Shown here: positions 47,201-60,454 of the stretch, one piece after another
How positions within the stretch are numbered: position 1 is the first letter of the stretch
Layout of the letters: each line of letters begins with the position of its first letter
DNA from: Ascarosepion bandense
Lineage: Eukaryota > Mollusca > Cephalopoda > Sepiida > Sepiidae
NCBI GenBank assembly: GCA_037127315.1
Contig: JBBBDQ010000330.1
Coordinates: 3,345,501-3,409,500 of the forward strand
Reading direction: 5' to 3'
Length of the DNA stretch: 64,000 nt
Notes under the pieces: generated by a model
Told to the model about the DNA's origin: nothing
The model's input: the letters and a program-made list of their open reading frames with translations, nothing else
The model's database searches: none
Made by a program: the position numbers and the translations under genes

Positions 47201-50075
47201 ACACCATCACCACCTTGAAATATAAATGGAGCCTTGTGAAAAGGCAAATTGAAATAGCGAAAGAAAATCTTGACACATTATACAAGAACAAACATGACCT
47301 CTACAACAAACTGAAAGATATAACTACCTCAAACCAACTAGAAGAAATAATACTCAGACTATCCAAAATCACTGCAAAATCTGAAGTTGAACACCGTGCT
47401 AAAATTGTCAAAAAACTTAATTCACTATACAATGGCACGATCACTCTTCCTAAAAAATTCGATAACTTCATAAATCTTTCCAACCACCAACTAACTAAGC
47501 ACCAAGAAGAATTACTCAACCTTGGACCTAACTGCCATATATACCGTAAGTATAACCAGCTTACTAAAAAAATTGAAATAGAAACGCTCTATCAAAGCAT
47601 CACTAAATTACAAGATGAAAAACTTATAACCGTTAAACCCGAACTGAAAGATCTACTTAAGGCTGAGGCAATCAAAGATCGCCATGATAAAAGCAGAAGC
47701 TCCTCAAAAATTCTATCGAAACAACTAAAAAGTGCCGCGCACGAACTACGCAACCACCTTCACATAATTGTAAAAAAGCTGACAAGGCTAACATCTTTGT
47801 TGTACTTAACAAATCAGATTACAACACAAAACTCAACCACATACTCCATGACCACACAAAATTTAAAAAAATTAACAAAAACCCGACACACCAACTAAAA
47901 TCTAAACTTAATAAACTCATTAGTGCCAACAACGCTGATCAGAATTCCTTAAAACTCCCTAAAATTATTGGTGACTATAAACCTGGTTACATATACGGAA
48001 CCATAAAAACTCATAAACCTAACTATCCTCTCCGCCCTATCATATCCCAAATTCCTACTCCTGTATACCAGTTAACTAAACATATTAACCAGCTTATCAC
48101 ACCCTACCTTCCGAGTAAATACAGCATAAAGTCAACCCTAGAGGCAATCCAAATCCTCAAGAGTGAAAAACCTAATAATGAAATCATAGCTTCACTTGAT
48201 GTGGAAAACCTTTTTACTAATGTACCCGTCAGTGAAACTATTGATATAATTATAAGAAATGTTTACAGTAATCCTTCATTACCCCCACTCAAAATTAATC
48301 CCAACATCCTAAGAAAAATTCTACTAGCTTGTACTACTGAAGTGCCTTTTGTTGATCCAAACAACACTATATATATACAACGTGACGGAGTCTCCATGGG
48401 TTCAGTGCTTGGTCCGATTTTTAGTAATTTCTACATGTCTAACCTTGAAAATACTACCTTTGCAAAATTTACAAAACCATCAATATATCTAAGATATGTT
48501 GATGATATCCTACTATCAATTAAAAATACTAATGAAATCTTACAACTTCAAAAACAGTTTCAAAATAACTCAGTTTTAAAATTTACTTATGAACTTAGCA
48601 AAGATAACAAAATTCCTTTTCTTGATATATTAATTAACACTGACAACAATAAATTTACTATCTCACCGTATCAAAAACCTACTAATAAAAATCCCTCCAC
48701 ACTCAATTATATTAGTGAATGCCCCCACTATTACAAAATAGCCATTATAAAAAATCTATTATACCGTGCAAAAGTCAATTCATCTACAAATCAGATCTTC
48801 TACAGTGAACTAAAAAACATAAAACAGACACTCATCAATAATAATTTTCCCAACTACATAGTTGATGAACAAATACATTACTTTCTTAAAAAGCTTAACA
48901 TGGAAAAAACAACACATGATACTAACCCAACCAATCCTAAACATATCACTCTCTTATACCGTAGCCAGATGCACTCCAACTACCAACTAGATGAAAACAT
49001 CCTAAAAAAACTCATAAATACTAATATTTCTCCGACAGACTCTAACAAAAGAATTAAGTTCATTATATATTACACTAAATCCACTACATCTAATTCATTT
49101 GTCCGCAACGACTCTTCCCCCACCGTTAGTGATTTGCAAAAGACCAATGTAGTAATAAAATAAATTCAAATAAAATGTCCATTTAGAGAATGTATCTCTA
49201 ACAATCTCAATAATATCTACATCGGCCACACCACAAATTCGCTCTCACGGCGTCTGACGTTGCACTTAAATAAAAATTCAAATATATTCCGTCATTTAGA
49301 ACAACACGGTTATCAACGCACACTTCTGAGAAAAACGCTTGTTGATAACACGTACATACTCAAACAAGAAAATAATAAGCAGAAACTAAAAATCCTCGAA
49401 GCACTCTACATTAAACAGTTTAAACCTGGTTTGAATACAATCAATTTCGATATTTCCAACAACGTACTCAAATGTCTGTAATCAGACCAGGGACCACAAC
49501 ACCACTATTTTGTCACTGTCTTCGGCCATCCGCCACGGTAGGGATGGACTTATATTTTCAATTCAATTATCTTTATTGTTAATAGCTTAAATGTTCTATG
49601 TTTACTGTGTGTTATTATTTACTCTTTGATAATGGCTTATGTGAGCCGAAAGCTTAGACCTGATAAAAAATTCAACAAATACTGTGATTTTTTGTTGTCT
49701 TTTAACGACATCACCATCAAGTATATCAGACGGTATGAACGGATCCTACACAAAATTAATAGACAAAACTTGTCTATATTATTCAATGAAACCTGCATTA
49801 ATATATATATATATATATTCTAAACATATACTGTTAAATATAAGAGACAATGAATGTCTATTATGTTTAATCGTTTGGCTTTAATTTCAGTTGAAAATAA
49901 AGACAAAAATTCTCCAACATTTGGATAATTTTTTATTAATTTTGTTCTAAGCTTTCGGCTCATATGAGCCATTTTCAGAGAGGTTATTAAGACGGTAACA
50001 CAATAAAATCCACCATCACCGGCGATTTTATTTTGTGTTGACATGAAACTCCGCTAGGCAACGCTAGGCCTCGAT

Positions 50076-50137
<62 letters not shown>

Positions 50138-51183
50138 GATTGCATAAACATTAAATTAACTCCGAAAACCATTTTCGCAATAATGAGATCCAATGTTGAT
50201 GAACGGCTTGAAATATAAAAACGGACAACGTGTACATAAAAATATATCTATTTAATTTGTTCTCTCAAGTGACGTGTCGTTAAAGTGAAGGTAATTCATC
50301 ACTCAATAAATTCCGGGCTTAACTAATAAAACAACAACTTTTAGGCAAAGTTCGACTTTATTCACCAACATAGTCTTCTTCTAGGGTGATACACTGATTT
50401 GAACGCTTCTCTAACAATTCGATGCCTTTTTTTGTAGAACGATTTGTCTTTGACCTCAAAATACGCCTCAGTTTCTGATATCACTTCTTCATTAGATCCA
50501 AAGCTCTTTCCCTAGAGCATTCTTTTAAGGTCTGCAAACAGCCAGTAGTTGCGGGGTTCAGATCTGGAGAATAGGGTGTATGCGGAAGTGCAATTCATGT
50601 AGTTTTGCCATCGTTGCAATCGACTTGTGACATGGTGCGTTGTCTTGATGAAAGATTACTTTTTCTTCTTTAATCGTGGCTGGGGTTTTTTTTGTTGTTT
50701 TTTTTTTTTGCGATTTCTTCTTTCAAGTGCACAAACAATGCTATATAATATTTGCTATTGATGGTACTTCCTTTCTTAAGCTAATCGATGAACAAAATAT
50801 GTTAGGCATCTCAAAATACGGAGGCCAAAATCTTACCTGTTCCTTAGAAGCATTGAACAGCTTTCAGCTACTGCAGTCCACTCAGCTGACTGCCGATTTG
50901 ACTCCGGAGTAAAATGGTGGATCTATGTTTTACTCATTGTCACATATTTATGCAAAAACTCCTTCTTGCTGCGTTGAAACAGTTGCAAACAACACTCTGA
51001 ATCGTCAACACATCGTTGTTTACGATCGACTGTGAGCAAACGCGGCATCCACTTTGAACACAGCTTTCTCATTGACAAATGTTCATGCAAAATGGTGAAT
51101 ACTACACTGCTTTCTTATATGTTTAACTCCTCTGCTATCTCACGCAATTTCAATTTACGATTCGGCCAAAACGAGTTTGTAGA

Positions 51184-51256
<73 letters not shown>

Positions 51257-54200
51257 GGGAAAACTGCCGATTTGGGGCGACCTGAGCGTTCAGCATCATT
51301 TGTGTCTGTACGACTGCGTTTAAAGTCAGCATACCACCTCTTAAACGTTGTTTCTGACAGTGCAGAGTCCGAATAACATTTATCAAGCTATTGCTTTGCT
51401 TGAACAGTATTTTTCTCATCAGAAAGCACTTCATTATCAACACATGAATTCCAGATTTTTCCATTTTTTTTTTTTTTGAAAATTTGCAACAGTAGCTTCA
51501 CTTAACTGTAATTTGTAAACTAATAATCCGATCGATCCCAAATTCTGTTACGTGCCATTTGAAGGTTAGTACTTTATAAAAATCATATGAATTTTTTATT
51601 AGTGGAGCCCTCTATATGTCAGGCCCTGGACTTAGTGGGTAATGTGTTATGTTCGAAGGTGACAGCACACACGCATCGAAGGGTCAGAGGCCGCTCTCGT
51701 CCGCGGTTTTTCCTGGTTTTTCTCGATCTTGATTCAAAGCCTAACACTCGACCGACTCCTTACTACTAATAATTTCTGTTTCGTATATCAGTGATTACGA
51801 CATATCTTGACACATTGTTTACATGATTCCAAGGCCCATATTATCTGACCTTGGCTACGTTGGTTTCAAAACAATCAAATATTTTCCTGTCACGGAGAAT
51901 ATTACGCGCATTCCTAATTTTTAAAACAATCAAATTTTTATCAAAACAATATTTTCTTTTGCTAGCAGTTTGCATATTTTTACTATTTCATAAAAATACA
52001 CTTCTTCGGGAAATTATTCGCCAGCTCATATAATCTATAACAATAAGATAACAATGAATTAACAAGCTGATTAATTAAATTTATAGTTTTGTTAAATACT
52101 GATTATTGATTACCTACAATAATTATTTTACAATTATTGGCGTATAACGGTAGATAGTGTTTGTTTTGCAATCCATTTGTTTTTCTTATGTCCTGTTCTT
52201 CATTTTCTCCCGAAAAAAAAAACCCAGGAAAACTACATGATAAGTATAATCTACGAGACGTGCTCACACGATATTCTTTATGAAAAGATTTATTGCTAAA
52301 CTAACTTAGTAACGTCTTTTACATCAACCCTTTTAAAAGCATTTCAAGAAGAATTTCACCCCAAACAAGGTGATAAATCTACTAGGTTGCAAGGGGTTAC
52401 TGAAAGGGGGAAAACAGAGGAGAAGAACAGTATAGGAGACAGCTTTCAAGGATACAGCATTCAAGGAGACATTACATTTAAATTTTTAAAGATTGTAGTT
52501 GAGAGGAATATAGGGAGCCAGAAGAGAGTTTCACAGGCGAAAGAAAGAAAACTATAGAACGTATGGTTAAAACTAACAATTTGAACATGACGCAACACAA
52601 AGCAGATAATTCAAGCACCTTAAAAAAAGTCAAACTTTAAAAAAAGAAAATAAGTTCAATTTAAAAGTTACATATCAAATGGCAGTTGTCATTTCTGTTC
52701 TATTCTTAACTAGAAAATACTACGTAAGTGCATATCCCTGCCAACATGACAGTTACTGAAAACTGAACACTAACGTTACAGATCCTAAATTATCTTTTAC
52801 AAAATCTTGTAAGGACAAGGGAGATAATCATAATTGATTTTTTACACAAGTATTAAGAGATATCGTTTAGCGTGTTGTGTAAATGTTAGCGCTTTAGCGA
52901 GCCGACCTTGAGACACAGGTTTTAATTTCACTATGGTCAATTAATCAAGGATTTGAACTCTTGGTCCCAGCAAGTGACAACGTTGGGGAGTATCTGAAAG
53001 CCATATCATGGGTTGACCCAAACCTTTTGAGTAAAACTGGGTAAACGAAAGCAATTAGATTGTGAGGCAATCAATGGTTGTGCATGACCATAGTGAGTAA
53101 TCCTCAATCGATGGGCAGGTAGATGCTCTCCAACCTTGGTTAACAATCTATCATAGAGATGATGTCGCGATAAAAAAATACTCATCTCCCAGCAATCTGC
53201 CCAACTCACCTAATGATCATACAAAACCTCTTTAGATTTTTTTTTATAATCATTTCACCCCAAGCAAGGCAGTACTGACACTGGTGCGCAGGGGGTAACA
53301 TAAGAAGAGAGTAATGAGAAAAAGGAACAAGTTACAGAGGGTGTCAGAGAATGGGTAAGAGAAGGATGAGGACTCTGGTGTGAAGAGAGCTGCATGAGAA
53401 TCGAGTAGAAAGAGAGAAGAACATGATACAAGGGTAGTCAGGGAAAAGATGTGAATATGAGATGGCAATTGACATTGTATTTAAATTCTTGGAGATTGTA
53501 GCTATCAGGGAAGCAAGTATACCGAAGGGAATTCCGCAGGTAGGAAGTGCGAGAAAATAAGCTGTTAGAATAGAAGTTGCAATTACATTTTATTGGATTC
53601 ACTGTAAAAGAGTAGAAACTAGTTACTAGTCTAGTAGCTCGAGTAAATTTATGCAGAAGTGGCACCAGAGAGCTAAGTTCGTCGGAGCAGAAACCGTAAA
53701 AGTATTTGGAGAAGAGACAGAGGTAAGCCACATTACGTCGGTGAGAAAATGACTGGAGTTGAGCTACCAGGTCGGGATAGAGTAAACTCCAGATTCACTG
53801 TTAGATTTTGTCAAGAACCCAGAGATGAATAGCAAGAGCACCCGACCATATGTGACAGCACTATTCAATCCACGGGTGGATGGTAGATTTAAATGCGTGC
53901 AAAATGGATTCATAAGAGAAAAACTTAACTACAGAGTGAACAGACCTTACTGACAGCAGTTTTAAATATGGTTTCAATGTAGTCATTCCACTTGAGGGCG
54001 GCTGAGAAAGTGAGGCCGAGGAAGCGTAGAGTTTTGCTTTCAGGGAGACAAGCCTAATCCGTGCTGATGTGTGGTAGGAGCGATTGTCTATTGTGGTTAA
54101 AGGATTTACGAGCCATTTCTTACCCCAGTCAACCACAGATTGAAGGTTCTTCTCAAGATCAGCAGCGAGGCTTGCTTTGTCATCCTAGCAGATATCTTAT

Positions 54201-57200
54201 CGAGGCGGGAGTAAATTGTGGTGTCGTCAGCGTAGATGCCTACTTGGGATCTGATTACATGAGAGAGGTCGGTGATGACCAGAAAAAGCGTAAGACCTAG
54301 AACAGAGTCTTGAGGAATACCTGCATTCGTATGATAGTATCTGGAAGCATACCTGCTCAATACGACCTTCATTACGCGATTTGACAGAAACTACTGGATT
54401 ACATCAAACAATCGTCCAGTTATACCACAGTCATGTAGCTTGTGTAGAAGGCCAGCATACTAGACTCTGTCAAATGCTTTTGAGATATCTAGTGCAACAG
54501 CTCGAGCCTCGCCATTCTTATCGAGAGCCTGGTATATATACTCTATGATGGTCGTTAGCATATCAGCAGTAGACCTGGTGAAGCTCAAACCATATTGTTT
54601 ACTGGAGAAGAGGCTGTAAAATGTTGAACCACTTCAGCATTAATAACAGCCTCGAGCACTTTGCCAAAAATCAGTAGGAGGCTAATAGAGCGATAATTGG
54701 AGGGTCTGAGGTCTCTCCAGATTTCTTAAATAGAGGAACTACAGAGGAGGACTTCCAGCAGGCAGGAAAACAAGAAGAGAGGGAGTAGTTTTAGTGTTTG
54801 GAGAAGATAGAGGAAAGTTCAGGAACACATTTTTTTAGGACAATGATTGGGATTCCGTCACTTCTTCTCGTCTTATGGGGGTCAAATATTGGAAATTATG
54901 TTACACACCAGCGAGTGGGTAATGTGAACGTCATTCAGATGAGCCTCAGTTCTAGGTGGGAAGTCGGGTGCGGATAACCCAGTAAAATCAAATGTTGAGT
55001 TGGTGTAAAATCTGCAAGCAAAGCGCTCGACCTTGTCCGCTGAAGATGTGAGGACCTCAAATTTATTGATTAATGAGGGGATTGAGGGCTTGCTGTTGTT
55101 TAACACATTTTTACAGAGCCGCCAGTAGACTTTGGAGCCGAACTTGCGTAATGGTATACGCTGCTTCATTCTGCCAGCAAACAACAGTTTAGCATGATTT
55201 AGGATCCTCTTGCTCTCATTACGAGCAGAGACACAAAGGCGCTTATTATGGTCAGACATGTGGCTCCGATAGAGCCGGAAGAAGTGATTCCTTTGGGCAA
55301 TAGCAACCGAGAAAGCATGGAAGAACTGGGGGAGAAAATGGAATTTAAATAGCAATTTTCTGGTTGGGATGAAAGCATTGATGCCAGCCATAACTGAAAG
55401 TGTTTTCCCATGAGTGTGCAGTCTACTATCGGCGGAAACAGTGAAGAATTTCTACTCATTAGGAGTTAAATATCTTGATAATTTATAATTTTTAAATATA
55501 AAAAAGAAAATAACTAAGTTTGCTGACGGTGATAATTATTTGGAATTTTAAATTTACATTTTTTCATTTTTTTTTATCATTTCACCACAATCCAGGCAGG
55601 GCCGCCACTAGTGCGCAGGGGGTTGCAGTGAAATACATACTAGGTACAGTGGGTGTTGAAGAAAAGATAATAGATGAACGGGATGATTCAAGAAAATAGC
55701 AGATGGCAATTTAGTTTGCATTCAATTTTTTAGAGATTGTAGCTATCAGGTAAGTAAGTAAAGGGAAGGGATTTCCTCAGGCAGGAAGTGCAAGAAAAGA
55801 AACAATTCCAGTAGACGTAGCGGTTACATTTTAACGGTAAAAGAGTGGGGCCTAGATGTAAATCTAGTTGCACGCTTAAATTCACAACGTCAGAGCAGTT
55901 AACATGAAAATATTTGTAGAAAAGACAGAGGGAAGCCACATCACGTCGGTGACTGAAGTTGAGGTACTAGTCAGAATCGATTACATTGCAGATCCTTCTT
56001 TGGATTTTGTCGAGAACCTCGATATGAATAGCAGGAACATCCGACCAGATATGGTAACAGTATTCAATGCACGGACGAATGGTAGATTTATAAATAGGCA
56101 AGATAGATTCAGACGAGTGACCCAACCATCCTACCAGTAGATGCAGCTATAAATTCGATGTAGTCGTTCCAATACAGGTCGGTTGAAAAAGTGAGCCCAA
56201 TGAGGCACAGTGTGTTGTTCTTCAGTCAGACAAAATAAAATTCGAGGTAAAAGAAACTTTTATTTTCAAGCTGTTCATCGAACCAACTGCTCCTTTACCT
56301 AAATGTGTTAACGACTGATGGACTGCTGCGTCTGCGTTATTGTACCACATTTTGGCTAATGTCCATAAACCTGGTGGATCTGTCGGCATGAAAACCTGCA
56401 AAAGAAATGAGTAATATGTACTTAAGACAATACACTGAACAAGATAAATTACTTAACCATAAACGAAAAGCTATTTGCATTTTAAAACATTCACCACTTG
56501 GTCATACTGGAAGCTGACCTTGAAAGTCTACTAAAATCTGATGTTGACTTGAGCAAGGAATGGCTAGTTGATTTTAATGCCTCTAAAATTCTACTGTCTA
56601 ACAATCATCTGAGAGACCACATTCTGATTTCCATTAGCATGGCACAGTGAGCTACGTCGAGCTTTCTCCGTTGACATGAAGTGGAAAATTTATATTGAAT
56701 GCATTACCAGTTTGCTGTTAGGAAAGTGGGTTCACTCAGTTATGCTAGACAATTTTTCACTCCAGAATCTACCTTACTTATCAAAAAGTTTACTATTTGT
56801 CCACGCTTCGAATATTGCTACGAAATATAGACTGCTGTCCCGGGTATATATTTAGAGATTTGGGATAAAATCTAAAGGAGAATCTGCAATATCATTGGCC
56901 CTAACTTGGCATACCTGCTTCAGTCAATTTTCCACCGTGTAATGTAACTTAACTGTGCTTTTCATTTAAATACTTTTGTGGTAATTGTTCTGATGAACTT
57001 TCTGCTATGGCACTTAAACTTTATGAATTTAAGCGCTGTACTAAATTGCCAACAACGTCTCACCAATTTACAAGTGAATTGGTTAGATGTAACCGTAAGT
57101 TATTTGCTAACAACTTCTTTTCTCACACTTCTAGCCTATGGGACTCTTTTTCTTCTTCTTCCTTTCCAACACTCTTTTGATCTTCAAAAATGTGAATGCA

Positions 57201-57928
57201 ATGTTAGTCGTTATCTTTATATTCTTGATCCGGCTTCTTTGTTCTCGCACCTTAATAATGTTTTTCTTTCTCTTATTCTTTAACACTAAATAATGCCTGA
57301 TGTTCTAATAGTTTTATTTCATTGGCTGAGGCTGAATGATTAAAAAGAAAACACACAGACTAGTCACATTTTTTTCTTTAGTACGACTTCTCAAATTCGT
57401 TTTCATTAATTGGATATCGGCTCAAAATGAGAAATTGGGGAAATGAGTTCGAATTTTAATTGAATTCGTTGCATTCACTTACGCGCAAAATACCCCGGGA
57501 AATGTATTAATCCATCTTTTGACCCACAGCAGGAGAGATTAGATTTTATAGCCTTGATTGGCAACCAGTCTAACGCAGAAATAAATGGTAACCTATCGCG
57601 AGAAAATCTTTTGCTAAGTCATTCATGGATTGAAAGAGACATGACCGCCCAAACGTGTATTACGTATGACACTTAACTGACTGAATAATGTTTTTCTTGC
57701 TTGAGAAAACACGAAGACTAAGCATTTTTTAACTAGTACTTCTCAACTTAGTCTGGTTTTTATTAATTTCACTATTTAATAAAAAAGACAGATACCAACT
57801 CAAACTTGTAAAGACACTAAAATTTTTTACAGTAATAAGGAATAATATTGGGTAAAAAATTATTTCATATATATATATAAGACAATTTTGAAAAACTTTT
57901 ATTTTCACACACACACACACACACACAC

Positions 57929-57975
<47 letters not shown>

Positions 57976-59464
57976 TCTATGTCTGGTTGGGTGCTTCTGT
58001 GATTCATCTCAAGATGGATCTGCGATGTTGTCGGTCTTGAGATGACGTCTTGGCTTCAGTCATTTTCTAACCGATGTTGCATGGCTTCCCTCTGCCTTTT
58101 CTACAAATATTTTTATGGAAACTGCTCTGACAATATTTTTTTTTCTTGGAGCCTGACAACGTGAATTTAAGCGTGCTACTAAATTGGGTTTCAACCTTTT
58201 GCCGTTGAAATAGTTAAATGTAACAGCCACTTCTCGAACAGTTCTTTCTCTCGCAATTTCATTCTGTAGAACTCTCTCACGTTTACTTACATTCCCGATA
58301 ACTACAATCTCTAAAAATTTAAATGCATCTTCAGTTGTCATCTTCTATCTTCTTGAACCCTGTATTTCTAACCTTTCTTCAACAGCCCCCCTACCCAATT
58401 TCTTACTGTAACTGCCTCTGTACTAGTGTCGGTCCCACCTTGCTTGGGGTGAAATGATTTCTGAAAAAATATGTATGTGTCTGGTTAAATAAAAGAGATA
58501 GCAACTCACCGGATTATTTGGTCCTTTCTTCTGTTGTAGCTGAATTGCAATTGGAATCAATTGTTTGTCTTTGTCGAGGAAGAACAAGGCAATTGGGGCA
58601 CAGACCTGCAAGGTTAAAGCCGACCAAAGGAAATAAATTATAACAAATCTAGTATAATCAATACTGAATAATAAAAAAAGGATGCACGTATGACAATATA
58701 CATGTTGTCAACGACGTGCAAGATTCAAGCGTGATCCACAGGCACGACGATTGGTTAGATAGATGCTTAAATAATTATATCACGAAGCTATTGCTGATTT
58801 GTTGAGGACACATATGTATTTGAGTGTTGTAATGTTGTAATGTTTCATTCTTTCTATATGTTGTTGTAGCTGTCTGACCATTCGTCCATTTCTAGACATC
58901 TACAACAACATTCCTGTCTACATTCACAATACAAAAAATAATAATTGATAACACAACTATAATAAACCAAGAAAACAACAAAAACAAACTACAGATCCTC
59001 GAGGCAATATTCATTAAAAAAAACTTAAGCCGTCAATTAACAGAACCAGCTATGAATATTGTAGTAATGTTCTAAAATGTTTATAAAAAGAACAATTTTT
59101 CATGCTTTAATACATGCATGACCATGACATTACAACCTTAAAAATTCCATTGTGGATAATTTTCACGTTCTAATGAACACTAATTTGTCAACCGTTACAT
59201 TTGAAGCAAGAAAATTTAGAGTAATTTTTAGCAACACAGTTTTGCGGTAATTTTTTATTATCACAACTTACACCCCTGAAGATGATCTCGGAAGGAGATT
59301 GAAAGTACTTGGGAGCATCAAGAAATGGATAGTAAAATCAACTATCAAAGTTACAGCGCATTTCTTATATTTTTCAATTATAATATGCGAAAGGTTATCC
59401 GTGAGTAGGACCGGATTTTATTTTTATTAAAGATAAGAAGACAAAATGTTTTCAATTTATTTAA

Positions 59465-59529
<65 letters not shown>

Positions 59530-59788
59530 AAAGTATACTCAATTATAATCCGAAGAAAAAAAAACAGTATGGTTACATAAAGACAAGTGGAAACCTATAT
59601 TTTTCGCATATGCGTTTCGTCCTGTAATGGACTTTATATAGGCAATGAGATGAAAAAAAAAACAGGCTTTTACTAATATCCCATATAAGTAGTTTTTGTT
59701 TTTGTTTTTAATTTTTTTTAAATCTTTTTCAGTAATAAAGTCAATCACAGGACGAAACGCGTAGGTGAAAAATATAATTTCTTCTCAT

Positions 59789-59819
<31 letters not shown>

Positions 59820-59975
59820 GTTCTTTCAATATCGAAACAAAATGTACAATTTTGTAGTAGATTGTAGTTTGTACATGTTCTAAAGTATAACTTATAATAA
59901 GTATTCATTGTTCTACTTTTATATTAGGCATTGTTTTAAATTAATGTTCTGAACATTGCAAATTTTTTCTTCGTT

Positions 59976-60030
<55 letters not shown>

Positions 60031-60423
60031 CATAAAATTGGGTTTAATGTATGCTATATTTATGCATTCAAGTGCTCAATATCGTGCATGGATAGTGCGT
60101 ATATAAATATAAAAGTGTACATTGAAGTCAACACGTGATTACGTGCCTCGACCTCTCAAACACGTAGGGCCTCCTAATCAAACAAAGCCGGAATATTGCT
60201 TTTGAACACATATCTTTACTGAGTCTCTAAATATATATATCTGATATGTTTTGTTTTGTATTCTAACTTAAACAAAGACGGCTTGAATATTCGAAAGATT
60301 TTGACAAGCCGGTAGATATAAATAAATAAATAAATAAAAACAGAACATTTACTCAATTATGAGTATCCATTAAAAATAAGGTTTAAACAAATTAAAAATA
60401 TGTCGGATCTAACGCATTTCTTA

Positions 60424-60454
<31 letters not shown>

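Noticed and set aside
44643..47291. A single 882-residue protein across the palindrome centre
   Set aside because: The first 83 codons are antisense to the right PLE arm. The real PLE frame starts after the junction at 47042.
59595..59785. Hammerhead pair (GGACGAAACGC blocks)
   Set aside because: The stem II plus GAAA half is present in inverted copies, but nothing like CTGATGA precedes it.
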